Source of the DNA: JBCBWG01 sp036804185
GTDB lineage: Bacteria > Pseudomonadota > Alphaproteobacteria > Rhizobiales > Hyphomicrobiaceae
Assembly (NCBI GenBank): GCA_050330095.1
Contig: JBHJOC010000040.1
Coordinates: forward strand, 20,757-84,756
Reading direction: 5' to 3'
DNA length: 64,000 nucleotides
The notes under the pieces are model-generated. The model searched no databases and was not told the DNA's origin. It saw only the letters and a list, made by a program, of their open reading frames with translations. The translations under genes and the position numbers were made by a program. Within the stretch, counting starts at the first letter, position 1, and every line of letters begins with the position of its first letter. Shown here in pieces: positions 44,412 through 53,272 of this stretch.

Positions 44412-45029
44412 TCAGCGCGAATAGTATTCAACGACGAGGTTCGGCTCCATCTGCACGGGATAGGGAACGTCGGACAATGCCGGCACGCGAATGTACTTCG
44501 CCGTTGCCTTGCTTGCGTCCACGTCGAGATAGTCGGGCACGTCGCGCTCGGCGCTTTTCATGGCCTCGATCACCATCGCGATCTCGCGTGCTTTCGGCAC
44601 GAGTTCAACCACGTCGCCGACACGGCAGCGATAGCTTGCGATATTGACCCGCTTACCATTGACCTTCACGTGGCCATGGCTGACGAGTTGGCGTGCTGCA
44701 AACATCGTCGGCACGAATTTCGCGCGGTAGACTACCGCGTCGAGGCGCCGCTCGAGCAGACCAATCAATTGTTCGGAGCTCGAGCCCTTCATGCGCGACG
44801 CTTCTGCATAGAGCCGCTGGAAGTGGCGTTCGGAGATGTTGGCGTAGTAGCCCTTGAGCTTCTGCTTGGCGCGCAGCTGTTGGCCGTAGTCCGAGAGCTT
44901 GCCGCTGCGGCGTTCACCGTGTTGACCCGGCCGGCTTTCCCGGCGATTGACCGGGCTCTTCGGCCGGCCCCAGATGTTCTCGCCGAGGCGGCGATCAATC
45001 TTGTGTTTCGCGCGAATGCGCTTGGTCAT
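44412..45029 (-). CDS. rpsD: 30S ribosomal protein S4
   Basis: S4 nucleates assembly of the small subunit by binding 16S rRNA. From the ATG at 45029 the product has 205 residues. MTKRIRAKHKIDRRLGENIW starts the alphaproteobacterial form. The S4 RNA-binding domain at about 95-155 has RRLDAVVYRAKFVPTMFAAR and LVSHGHVKVNGKRVNIASYR. It stands alone, as usual in this group. Confidence 0.98.
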   Translation of the reverse strand: MTKRIRAKHKIDRRLGENIWGRPKSPVNRRESRPGQHGERRSGKLSDYGQQLRAKQKLKGYYANISERHFQRLYAEASRMKGSSSEQLIGLLERRLDAVVYRAKFVPTMFAARQLVSHGHVKVNGKRVNIASYRCRVGDVVELVPKAREIAMVIEAMKSAERDVPDYLDVDASKATAKYIRVPALSDVPYPVQMEPNLVVEYYSR

Positions 45030-45248
45030 TATCAGCACTCCAAAGGTGTTGGTTTGGAGCGCCCCCTCCTCTGTTCCTCGGACCCGCCACCGCTTGTGAC
45101 ATAGGCCCTAGAAACCGACAGGGCCGGCGTCAGGGCCAGCCCGCGGGTGCGCAACATGTCGGAAGCCCGGTTCGCTAGCTCAAACGGTCGCTCGGGTCAA
45201 CGCATATCCGCTGCAACGGCTGTGTCCGAACGACGATGACCGGCTGTC

Positions 45249-45845
45249 TCAGCCCCGACTGCCGTCGGCTGGCGCGGCCGGTTCTGATGCAACATAGGCA
45301 TCGATGACCTTACGGATCTCAGCGCGCTCTTCTTCCGTGCACGTGTTCCGCCGCTTCGGCTCGTTTTCCGGCTGCGCCACCGTGACGTCGGTGCCACCCT
45401 TGCCGTCCTCCTCCCGCTTCACACGACCGCTGAGCAGGAGCAACGTCGCGAGATGAAGCTGGTTGATGTAGACGATCTGGCCATCGGTCCACTGCTTTGA
45501 ATTCCGCTCTCGTCGCATCAACGACCCGAAATTGCGGACCTGATCCTCGATGAGTTCGCAGGCGTCGGCCTGCGCGCTGCGGATGCCCGCTTCGATCACC
45601 TCCCGCGCCTTTGCGACCGGCACCTGAACCGTTTCGGGCTTTGACCGATCAATCTCGATCACTTGGCCCTCGGGCGTGGTGAATTTCTGCGGCGTCAGAG
45701 CCCATGCATACTGCATGAAGGCCTGCACAGCGTTATCGCTGAGATTGGGCATCTTCGCGCCCTGCGCATTCGCCGTAGACGACAGCAGAAGAGCCGCCGC
45801 GAAGATTCCGCCCAATCGGCCAGCCGCCCGAGTGCTCCTGCGCAT
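45249..45845 (-). CDS. Exported protein of unknown function
   Basis: The 198-residue product has a signal peptide (GGIFAAALLLSSTANAQGAK, cleavage after ANA near 27). The mature domain has AVQAFMQYAWALTPQKFTTP, FGSLMRRERNSKQWTDGQIV and YINQLHLATLLLLSGRV, and a C-terminal helix with CTEEERAEIRKVIDAYV. Cysteines in ADACELI and NTCTEEE could form a disulphide. GGGACAGGA lies before the ATG at 45845. I do not recognise the family. Confidence 0.72.
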   Translation of the reverse strand: MRRSTRAAGRLGGIFAAALLLSSTANAQGAKMPNLSDNAVQAFMQYAWALTPQKFTTPEGQVIEIDRSKPETVQVPVAKAREVIEAGIRSAQADACELIEDQVRNFGSLMRRERNSKQWTDGQIVYINQLHLATLLLLSGRVKREEDGKGGTDVTVAQPENEPKRRNTCTEEERAEIRKVIDAYVASEPAAPADGSRG

Positions 45846-45957
45846 CACGTCCTGTCCCTTTCACACGTAGCGACGATAAACTGCGGCGTTCTGCAGGACC
45901 CCCCGCCGCGCGCCACGGGTCGTGGGGTCAACCTCAATCTAGGCAGCAAGATGGCAC

Positions 45958-47205
45958 TTAGTGGCTGCTATCCCCGCCTCGATTTCTCCGCCTCGTCAGC
46001 GTTGCGACGATACCACGAAGTGTGCGGACCTCCTGGTTCGTCGGCCCGAGCCTGAGGAACATTGACCGTAGGTTGCGTGTCGTCACGTGCCGGCGTTCTG
46101 GCGGATGAAAAAACCCAGCTTCGTCTAGCGCCTGCTCGAGGTGAGCGAAGAAACCCTCGAGTTCCTCATGCTTGGCTGGTGCATCGTGACCGAGATGCAG
46201 CCCCGCCGAAATGCGCCGTTCCCGAGACGTCACGCGACCGAGCGTTGCAGCTTCGCCGGAGCGCAACCAGGCATACCCAAGCAGCAAAACCGCCTGCGCG
46301 AGGTTCAGTGACGCGAACTTCGGGTTGACCGGGATCATCACAACAGCGTTGCAGGCGGCCACTTCATCCGATTCGAGGCCGTTTCGCTCACGTCCGAACA
46401 GAATCGCGCACCGCTGGCCCTGATCGATCCGTGTCCGAAGTTCCGCAGCTGCCCCCTCTGGCGTCAGGATCGGCTTACGCATGTCTCGTTGACGAGCCGT
46501 CGTCGCGACCACGTAGTGAAAGCCGGCCATCGCCCCGGCGAGAGACGTGGTCACGCTTGCGCCATCGACGATGTCCGCCGCGCCCGAAGCGACCGCGCGA
46601 GCTTTCTCGCTCGGCCATCCGTCGCGCGGATTGACGACGATCATCTCATCGAGGCCGAAGTTGGCCATCGCGCGGGCGACCATGCCGACGTTTTCGGCGA
46701 TCTGCGGCTCCATGAGGATAATCGCCGGCCCCGTCTCATCAGCGATCTCGGCACCGAACAGCGTTTCAGCCCGCCGAACCCCGTAGCGCACCTTGCGCAG
46801 AACGCGGCGCGCCCAGAACCAATACTCTTCGCCCGACCACGAGCGGCTCAAGGCATCAAGCGTGGCAATGCTCAACTCGTCTTCACCGCATCCTCCAGCA
46901 ATCGAAAGTCCGCTGTCGCGTGCCGTGATGCGCGAAAATCTCGCGCAGAAGTCGTCGAGGGTGGCGAGCGCCTCTGCATCGGTGCGCACGCGACAGCCGG
47001 GACACGAGACGCCGTCGTCGACACAGCGCTTTTCAGCGCAATAGATCAGCACGCGCTCCAGCACACCGCGATCGAGCCCCGTCGAGGCTCCGTCACCCAG
47101 CGCCGCCGCGACCCCCTCCTCGTGTGCGCGTTGGACGATCTCAGCGATGGGCTGGCCGGCATACTTGGGTGCGCCGCAGCGCCTTTCGATGCAATCATCG
47201 CTCAT
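45958..47205 (-). CDS. trmJ: TrmJ-type SpoU RNA methyltransferase with cysteine-rich N-terminal extension
   Basis: Residues about 158-415 form a TrmJ-like SPOUT methyltransferase: AIILMEPQIAENVGMVARAM, MIVVNPRDGWP, AILFGRERNGLESDEV and MIPVNPKFASLNLAQAVLLL, the knot motifs that bind SAM. TrmJ 2'-O-methylates position 32 of tRNA. The first 155 residues are unusual: cysteines 5, 10, 56, 61, 68, 71, 87 and 106, with CIERRC, CAEKRC and CPGC, suggest a metal-binding or separate small domain. No internal stop separates the parts. A normal TrmJ is about 250-280 residues, so this is a fusion or a read-through of two ancestral genes. Confidence 0.88.
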   Translation of the reverse strand: MSDDCIERRCGAPKYAGQPIAEIVQRAHEEGVAAALGDGASTGLDRGVLERVLIYCAEKRCVDDGVSCPGCRVRTDAEALATLDDFCARFSRITARDSGLSIAGGCGEDELSIATLDALSRSWSGEEYWFWARRVLRKVRYGVRRAETLFGAEIADETGPAIILMEPQIAENVGMVARAMANFGLDEMIVVNPRDGWPSEKARAVASGAADIVDGASVTTSLAGAMAGFHYVVATTARQRDMRKPILTPEGAAAELRTRIDQGQRCAILFGRERNGLESDEVAACNAVVMIPVNPKFASLNLAQAVLLLGYAWLRSGEAATLGRVTSRERRISAGLHLGHDAPAKHEELEGFFAHLEQALDEAGFFHPPERRHVTTRNLRSMFLRLGPTNQEVRTLRGIVATLTRRRNRGGDSSH

Positions 47206-47230
47206 GGCACACCAAAGGGTCCAAGCGGGC

Positions 47231-47307
47231 GCTAGTGTCGTGACCGCGAAATTCGTCTCATTCTGCCGTACGCTCGGAACGAATTTCGAGGTCTGAACGA
47301 CACGAGC
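47231..47307. repeat. Imperfect palindrome 1
   Basis: The left arm 47231-47256 (GCTAGTGTCGT and CGAAATTCGT) pairs with the right arm 47279-47307 (ACGAATTTCG and ACGACACGAGC). Two perfect blocks are separated by short unpaired segments. It lies upstream of the TrmJ-type gene. Confidence 0.65.
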
Positions 47308-47319
47308 ACTATCAAAAGC

Positions 47320-47398
47320 CTAGTGTGATTGAGACCGAGAAGTCCGCCTCCCAGCCTCGCCGAAAGGTACGCAGCGGACTTCTCGGTCATCACACTAG
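47320..47398. repeat. Palindrome 2, 25-bp arms
   Basis: CTAGTGTGA...GACCGAGAAGTCCGC at 47320-47347 pairs with GCGGACTTCTCGGTC...TCACACTAG at 47374-47398. The only interruption is three extra bases on the left. It begins with the same CTAGTGT as palindrome 1 and ends two bases before the FkbM gene stop. Confidence 0.72.
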
Positions 47399-47400
47399 CG

Positions 47401-48306
47401 TCAATAGACGAGCAGATCATGCTGGTCTGCGGTGGGCACAAAAGCCGAAATCGGAACAGCGTCGACGAACCCGGTGTCCCTGTTTGGCAGATGCGTGAGG
47501 TCTGCAACATAGGTGTAGTCACGATCCACCAGATCGCGGAAGGCCGCATACCGGTGCCGATCGCTTTGGCAGCCTGTCAGCTCAACCATGATCGGGACCC
47601 GGGCCGCCATGAGCTGCGACGCGCCTCTCAACACGTCGAGTTCGTAACCTTCGACGTCGATCTTGACCAGGCTAAGCTCGCTCACCTGCCCGTGGCCGAG
47701 TTCGATCCAGTCATCGAGCGGTCGAACGTCGACATGGGCGGTCCCAGCCGGCGTGGCAACAGCGTCCGGCACGAGCGAGTGACGACCGAAGTTCCGCCCG
47801 TCCAGATGGAGCGTCGCACGTTCGTGACTTGCGCCAGCCGCTCCGAGGAACACCCAGGTCTTCTGAGGCTCGTCGGGCCGGTCACGCGGGATGAGACCAT
47901 TGTCGACGAAATTCAGCGAGCAGATCGACTGGTTGTGCACGTCCGGCTCGATGGCGATCACATGGCGAATAAGCCGCGAGACGTGCGCGTAGACGCTCAT
48001 CACACCGATGTTGGCACCAACGTCAACGAAGATCCCGCCCGAGCGGCCCTCCCGGGCAACGATGGCAAGCGCCCGCGTTAGCAGGTGACGCTGGTAGTCG
48101 CGGCCGGCCAGCACCGACATGCCGATCTTGTCGCAGCGAGGATCGAACGACAACGCGTGGTCGCCGAAACTGCGCCTGCACACTACGAGACCAGGACCCG
48201 CGAAATGGCTGAATACATGCTGCATCAGGATCGCGTTGCCACGCCGGTCGTTGCCGACCTCGACCTCCAGGTGTCGGCGAAGCGCGTCACGCCGGGGCTT
48301 GTCCAA
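47401..48306 (-). CDS. FkbM-family SAM-dependent methyltransferase
   Basis: The 301-residue product has the SAM motif GIFVDVGANIGVMSVYA near 90-106, an acidic post-motif AIEPDVHNQ near 118 and the FkbM signature VSELSLVKIDVEGYELDVLRG near 205-225. FkbM proteins O-methylate sugars or polyketides. No polysaccharide cluster is adjacent, so the substrate is unknown. It lies 114 bases downstream of trpS on the same strand. A 26-bp tandem duplication sits just upstream. Confidence 0.88.
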   Translation of the reverse strand: MDKPRRDALRRHLEVEVGNDRRGNAILMQHVFSHFAGPGLVVCRRSFGDHALSFDPRCDKIGMSVLAGRDYQRHLLTRALAIVAREGRSGGIFVDVGANIGVMSVYAHVSRLIRHVIAIEPDVHNQSICSLNFVDNGLIPRDRPDEPQKTWVFLGAAGASHERATLHLDGRNFGRHSLVPDAVATPAGTAHVDVRPLDDWIELGHGQVSELSLVKIDVEGYELDVLRGASQLMAARVPIMVELTGCQSDRHRYAAFRDLVDRDYTYVADLTHLPNRDTGFVDAVPISAFVPTADQHDLLVY

Positions 48307-48343
48307 GGGCCTGCTCCTGCTTGCGATCGTCCTGATGTCAACC

Positions 48344-48395
48344 GAAGTCGTGCGTCCGCGCGCGCCATGGAAGTCGTGCGTCCCCCCGCGCCATT
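48344..48395. repeat. 26-bp tandem duplication
   Basis: GAAGTCGTGCGTCC followed by a GC-rich run and GCGCCAT occurs twice back to back at 48344-48369 and 48370-48395, with three or fewer differences. It lies in the spacer between trpS and the FkbM gene. Confidence 0.7.
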
Positions 48396-48420
48396 CCAGC
48401 AGCAGCGCTCGGCAGCCCGG

Positions 48421-49479
48421 TTACGCCTGCCGTCGGGCGCTGACGAACCCCATGATCCGGCGCACGTCGTCCATCACAGGGGCAGCAATGGCGCGGGCCC
48501 GATCTGCACCGTCACAGAGGATTGCCTCGATCTCTGCCCGATCCTGCAGCAACCGGCGCATCTCATCACCGATCGGACCGATCTTGGCGACCGCGAGATC
48601 GGCCAGGGCCGGCTTGAATTTAGAGAACGGTGCACCCGCGAAGTCTTTCAGGACCGCCGCATGGTCGGTGCCTGAGATCGCTGCATAGATCCCGACGAGG
48701 TTCTCCGCTTCCGGACGATCCGCGAGACCTTCGACCGCCTCTGGCAGAGGCTCTGGGTCGGTCTTGGCTTTCCTGATCTTGGTCGCGATCGCATCGGCAT
48801 CGTCGGTCAGATTGATGCGAGAGAGGTCGCTCGCCTCGCTCTTCGACATCTTCTTCGTGCCGTCGCGCAAGCTCATGACACGCGTTGCGGGCCCCGTGAT
48901 GACAGGCTCTGGAAGCGGAAAAAAGCCGTCAGCACCGTGTCCGAGCTCTGCGATCTCAGTGGCGAAATCATTGTTGAATTTCTGCGCAATGTCGCGGGTG
49001 AGCTCGAGGTGCTGCTTCTGATCCTCGCCAACCGGAACGTGCGTTGCGCGATAGGCGAGGATGTCGGCGGCCATCAGGTTCGGGTAGGCGTAAAGCCCGA
49101 CAGACGCGTTCTCGCGGTCCTTGCCAGCCTTTTCCTTGAACTGTGTCATGCGATTGAGCCAGCCGAGCCGTGCGACGCAGTTGAAAACCCAGGCGAGTTC
49201 AGCGTGCGCGCTGACCTGGCTCTGGTTGAAGATGATGCTGCGCTTGGCATCGAGCCCGCACGCGATGTAGGCCGCAGCAACGGTATGGATCGACCGGCGC
49301 AACTCCGCCGGCCCTCCCCAAACCTCCCGAGCCTGCGTGATCGCGTGCAGATCGACGACGCAATAAATGCATTCGTGCGTTTCCTGCAGCTTGATCCACT
49401 GGACCATGGCGCCGAGATAATTGCCGAGGTGCAGCGCGCCGGTTGGCTGCATGCCTGAGAAAACCCGTTCGGGAAACAT
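48421..49479 (-). CDS. trpS: Tryptophanyl-tRNA synthetase
   Basis: TrpRS charges tRNA-Trp. The 352-residue product is a class I synthetase with the HIGH-equivalent HLGN at 17-20 (QPTGALHLGNYLGAM), the indole-binding GLYAYPNLMAADILAYRA region and KMSKSEASD near 211. It lies 79 bases downstream of murJ, the normal neighbour in this order. Confidence 0.97.
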   Translation of the reverse strand: MFPERVFSGMQPTGALHLGNYLGAMVQWIKLQETHECIYCVVDLHAITQAREVWGGPAELRRSIHTVAAAYIACGLDAKRSIIFNQSQVSAHAELAWVFNCVARLGWLNRMTQFKEKAGKDRENASVGLYAYPNLMAADILAYRATHVPVGEDQKQHLELTRDIAQKFNNDFATEIAELGHGADGFFPLPEPVITGPATRVMSLRDGTKKMSKSEASDLSRINLTDDADAIATKIRKAKTDPEPLPEAVEGLADRPEAENLVGIYAAISGTDHAAVLKDFAGAPFSKFKPALADLAVAKIGPIGDEMRRLLQDRAEIEAILCDGADRARAIAAPVMDDVRRIMGFVSARRQA

Positions 49480-49558
49480 CGGTTGCTCGTCCTTGAAGTT
49501 GCCGGGCGGTTATGGCGAGCCCGAGCGCCAATCTCAAGCGCGGGTGTGGGGTTCGTGG

Positions 49559-51154
49559 TCACTCCGGCGACGAAACGCCCGCGTTCGGCGAGCGGCGGCG
49601 TTTGAACGCCGCGCGTGGGATTGCACCCGTTGCGATCGCAATCGCGAAATAGCCAGCACAACATGCACCGATTAGGGCGGCGAGAACCCCGACCCGCTGC
49701 CAGAGCGGCTCTCCGAACGCCATCATGGGATCGGCAATGCTGCGGCTGAGGTACAGGCCCATGGCCATCGCAGCGCTTGCGACCACAACCGTCGACAGCC
49801 GGCGAACGAGCTTGGCGTCGACGATGAAATCGCCGCGGCGCGCCAGCACCAGCCATAGTCCGATCGCGTTGATCCAGGCCGCTGCGCTCGTTGCGAGCGC
49901 GATACCCACATGGCCCCACCAGCCGACGCTCTGGAAACTCACGAACAGAACGAGCGACAGCGCGGCGTTGATGACGAGGTTATAAGTCGCAAATCGCATC
50001 GGCGTCGTTGTGTCCTCGCGGGCGAAGAATGCTGGCTGGAACACCTTGATCAGCACAAAGGCCGGCAGCCCGATCGAGAATGCGGCAAGCGCCAGAGCAG
50101 TTGGGGTCGTATCGGCGGCCGTGAATGCGCCACGCTCGAACAGAACGGAAATGATGGGATCGGCCGCAACGGCAAGGCCGACTGCTGCGGGCAACGTCAG
50201 GGCCATCGCGAATTCGAGCGACCGGTTCTGGTCATCGAGTGCTGAAGCGACCTGACCCGCACGCAGCTTGCGCGAGATCTCTGGCAGCAGCACGACACCG
50301 ATGGCAATTCCAACAATGCCGAGCGGGAGCTGATAGAGCCGGTCGGCATAGTAGAGATAGGAGATCGCACCGGCCTGCAGCGATGCGATGACGGTCCCGA
50401 CAACGATGTTGATCTGGGTGACGCCGCCCGCGATCAGCCCGGGGATGCCGAGCGCAACGAGGCGGCGCATCTCAGGCGTCCATTTTGGCCAAGCCAGCGA
50501 CAGGCGAACGCCTGCACGCTTGAGGGCAGAGGCAAGCATCAACCACTGGGCCAGGCCCGCAATGACGACGCCGATTGCAAGCACATAGCCTGCTCCCGGA
50601 TCGCCTGCGAAACCGCTCCAGATCGCAACAGCGATTGCAGAAATCAGCACCACGTTGAGCAAGATCGGCGCTGCGGCGGCGGCCCAATAGCGATGGTGCG
50701 AATTGAGCATCGCCGACATCAGTGCGACCACCGACATGCACAAGAGATAGGGAAACGTGATGCGCGTCAGATCGACGGCGAGGTCGTACTTGGCGGGGTC
50801 ACTGACGAACCCCGGTGCCAAAACGACCATCAGCCAAGGCATCGCCACGATGCACACGATCGACAACAGGCCAACGACGAGGGCAAGGCCCGCCAGCGCA
50901 TCGGACGCAAAGCGCGACGCAACGTCTTCGCCATCCCCTTCGAGGCGCTTGGCATAGAGCGGCACGAACGCCGCGTTGAAGGCACCCTCACCGAACAGCC
51001 GGCGGAAGAGGTTCGGGAAGCGGAATGCGACGAAGAACGCGTCGGCGATGGCGCCCGTTCCAAGCGCGGCCGCGATCAGAATGTCCCTCACGAATCCAAG
51101 GATCCGGCTGACGAGTGTCAATCCACCGACGGTGGCGAAAGCGCGGTAGAGCAT
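49559..51154 (-). CDS. murJ: Lipid II flippase MurJ
   Basis: MurJ flips lipid II across the inner membrane for peptidoglycan synthesis. The 531-residue product has 13-14 membrane helices. The conserved TLVSRILGFVRDILIAAALG at 14-33 and FRFPNLFRRLFGEGAFNAAF near 46-65 hold the MOP-family signature and essential arginines. In many relatives glnD precedes murJ, but here a small DUF465 gene does. Confidence 0.96.
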   Translation of the reverse strand: MLYRAFATVGGLTLVSRILGFVRDILIAAALGTGAIADAFFVAFRFPNLFRRLFGEGAFNAAFVPLYAKRLEGDGEDVASRFASDALAGLALVVGLLSIVCIVAMPWLMVVLAPGFVSDPAKYDLAVDLTRITFPYLLCMSVVALMSAMLNSHHRYWAAAAAPILLNVVLISAIAVAIWSGFAGDPGAGYVLAIGVVIAGLAQWLMLASALKRAGVRLSLAWPKWTPEMRRLVALGIPGLIAGGVTQINIVVGTVIASLQAGAISYLYYADRLYQLPLGIVGIAIGVVLLPEISRKLRAGQVASALDDQNRSLEFAMALTLPAAVGLAVAADPIISVLFERGAFTAADTTPTALALAAFSIGLPAFVLIKVFQPAFFAREDTTTPMRFATYNLVINAALSLVLFVSFQSVGWWGHVGIALATSAAAWINAIGLWLVLARRGDFIVDAKLVRRLSTVVVASAAMAMGLYLSRSIADPMMAFGEPLWQRVGVLAALIGACCAGYFAIAIATGAIPRAAFKRRRSPNAGVSSPE

Positions 51155-51241
51155 TCCTGTGGCTTTCGTACTCTGATGCGGAGCGGAAATCGGCGGGGCG
51201 GGATCGTGCGGACCCGGCCGCCTCAGTCAAGCAACCGGACG

Positions 51242-51448
51242 TCAGGCGATGATGTCGGGAAACAGACGGTCCTCAAGGCTTGCAATGATGTCTTTGAGTT
51301 GCAGCTTGCGCTTCTTCAGCCGCGTGATGCTGATCTGGTCGAACGGCGTCGTCGCCTCGATTGCCGCGATGCGGCTGTCGAGTTCGCGGTGCTCGGCCCG
51401 GAGCTGCGCCAGGCGCTCGCGCAGTTCGTTCTCGTCCGAGTGTTCCAT
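51242..51448 (-). CDS. DUF465 (YdcH-family) small helical protein
   Basis: The 68-residue product is one helical hairpin: ELRERLAQLRAEHRELDSRI, a short turn TTPFDQISIT, then RLKKRKLQLKDIIASLEDRL. The loop and RLKKRKLxLKDxI pattern define DUF465. Function unknown. It lies 87 bases upstream of murJ on the same strand. The ATG at 51448 avoids an arginine-rich upstream extension. Confidence 0.85.
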   Translation of the reverse strand: MEHSDENELRERLAQLRAEHRELDSRIAAIEATTPFDQISITRLKKRKLQLKDIIASLEDRLFPDIIA

Positions 51449-51825
51449 GAGCGCCGCACTCTCTCCGCGTTGACGCACGATGCGTGGTGACCAGCCCAGC
51501 GCCGGCATACCCGGAGCCCATGCCACGACATTGCGTCGGGCTTCAGCATGCCGCCCGAGTCGGGGCTATGAACCTGCCACACGTCCAGCGCAAGAGCCAT
51601 CGCGGCCCCACGCGAGCACACGGTGCAGAGCGCATCAAATGCAAATGAGTTTGCCAGGATGGGACGTCCGGACTCCATGCTGTGGGCCGAGCCGCGCCCC
51701 AGACACGTAACCGACCGCATCGGCGGGCCGACCGGAATCATCTGCAGCGCGGCGTGCACGGAATGGACAGGGCTTCGCAGTTCTGTCACATTACTTGCGC
51801 TTGAAGCTTACCAAAGGAGTGCGCG
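51449..51825. other. Spacer between two divergent DUF465 genes
   Basis: This 377-base stretch lies between the two DUF465 starts and must hold both promoters. Long open frames run through it on the minus strand but carry no recognisable domain and would overlap the first DUF465 gene out of frame. No RNA gene is evident. Confidence 0.5.
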
Positions 51826-51990
51826 ATGGCGCTTGATGCTCATCTGGACGAACTGGTCTCCAAGCACAAGAAGCTCGAACTCAAGATCGAAAAGGCGATG
51901 GCTCAACCCTCGGTCGATCAGATCGAAGTCACGAAGCTCAAACGCGAGAAACTGAGGCTTAAGGACCAAATCAGCAGACTCGGTTCCTAA
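51826..51990 (+). CDS. DUF465 (YdcH-family) small helical protein, second copy
   Basis: The 54-residue product starts MALDAHLDELVSKHKKLELK and continues with a loop QPSVDQIEVT and KLKREKLRLKDQISRLGS. It is the same hairpin as the DUF465 protein encoded at 51242-51448, with the shared RLKDxI pattern. AAAGGAG lies 6 bases before the ATG. It is followed by a clear terminator at 52023. Function unknown. Confidence 0.88.
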   Translation: MALDAHLDELVSKHKKLELKIEKAMAQPSVDQIEVTKLKREKLRLKDQISRLGS

Positions 51991-52022
51991 ACCGGCTTCA
52001 GCTCTGACAGTGCAGAAAGACC

Positions 52023-52054
52023 AGCGGCCACCACATCGGGGCCGCTTTTGTTTT
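52023..52054 (+). terminator. Rho-independent terminator after the DUF465 gene
   Basis: AGCGGCC at 52023-52029 pairs with GGCCGCT at 52040-52046 around a ten-base loop, followed by TTTTGTTTTC. It lies 33 bases after the stop of the plus-strand DUF465 gene. Confidence 0.75.
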
Positions 52055-52165
52055 CGGTGATCGCGTGCCACGGGCCACCGGTCAGTTTTTTCCGCCGCTC
52101 GCAGTCAATCGGACGGCGTCCGAGCTTGGGACAAGCAGCCAAACCTCATTGCCTTGCCTGCCTGA

Positions 52166-52774
52166 TCAGGCCGACGCACTGGTGTTCGGCAGGCCTTTCC
52201 CGAAAGCTGCAACCAGCAATTCGATTTCTGCCTGCGTTCGCGCATTATCGAATGCCCCCAGTTTCTCGTCGAGCGCGAGAGCTGCAATCCCGTGGACAGC
52301 TCCAAACAGTGCGCGCGCGGCCCTTTCGCGGATGGTCCCGTCGGCGATGCCCGTCGCCAGCACACGTTCGACAATCGCGAAAACCTCAGCCTGTTGCTCG
52401 CGATAGACCGTCGGCACATCGCGACCGTTCGAGAACCGATGCTCGAACAGGGCGCGCCAGCTCGGAGTGTGTTCGACGGCGAACGCCAAGTATGCGAGCG
52501 CCATGGCCCGCAGGCGCGTGGAAATCTCCAGCCCTTCGGTCTCTAACGCCACGCTTTCGAGCGCCTGGCCGAGCCGCCCGACCGTGATCATGTTTGCTTC
52601 AACAATTATGTTGTCGAGGTTGCCACAGGCATTATACAGTGTGCCGACCGATATCGAGGTCGCTGCGGCTAACTTGCGAGCTTGAACGCCGGCGAGCCCG
52701 TCGGTTGCGAGCTGTTCCACCGCAATTTCGACAAGCCTGCGCCGGAGATCGGCGTGACGATCATCTCTCGACAT
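52166..52774 (-). CDS. TetR/AcrR-family transcriptional regulator
   Basis: The 202-residue product has the TetR helix-turn-helix at about 10-57: LRRRLVEIAVEQLATDGLAG, VQARKLAAATSISVGTLYNA and CGNLDNIIVEANM. The C-terminal ligand-binding domain resembles the WHG subgroup, with YLAFAVEHTPSWRALFEHRF and RAARALFGAVHGIAALALDE. The effector and targets are unknown. No transporter or enzyme gene is adjacent, so it may regulate itself or a distant locus. Confidence 0.9.
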   Translation of the reverse strand: MSRDDRHADLRRRLVEIAVEQLATDGLAGVQARKLAAATSISVGTLYNACGNLDNIIVEANMITVGRLGQALESVALETEGLEISTRLRAMALAYLAFAVEHTPSWRALFEHRFSNGRDVPTVYREQQAEVFAIVERVLATGIADGTIRERAARALFGAVHGIAALALDEKLGAFDNARTQAEIELLVAAFGKGLPNTSASA

Positions 52775-53272
52775 AAAAATCCTCTCGGGAGGCCACTCAA
52801 AAAAGCTTTGAGGCTTGCGAGACGACGACAGTTGATCCGACCGATGGCCGGACTACGGCTAGCGTGCGCCTTAGAGCCGAACCGACGATGCCGCGAGCCG
52901 AAAACACTTCAAACGATCCGCTTGCGTCTCACACGCGTGAACGGACGATAGGGATAGTTTGCGCGCGGATCAATACAATAAAGTTCAAGTTTATCAAATT
53001 CTCGCGATGCCATCTCGCAGCTATGACTCGACGCTTAGGCACCCGATGCGTGGGCACCCGCCAGGATGGAGCGGGACCCGCCACAGTCGGACGTCTCCGA
53101 ACTGGTCACGCGCGGACGATCGAATTTGCCCGAGCCGTATCGCTTCCGTACTCGGCGAACGCAGCCGGAACGCTCGAAAGACCGCACATCGGCGCGCAAA
53201 ATCGGGCTTAACCAAAGCGCGCGATCAAGACCCGCATTGACCGGTGAGAGCATCCCGGTCTCGATCGTGCGT
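52775..53272. other. Gene-free region upstream of the TetR gene
   Basis: This 498-base stretch lies between the asd stop and the TetR start. The only AT-rich patch, at about 52965-53005, contains a near-perfect 17-base dyad ATAAAGTTCAAGTTTAT (52978-52994) that could be part of a promoter or operator. It is about 200 bases from the TetR start. No gene is evident. Confidence 0.45.
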
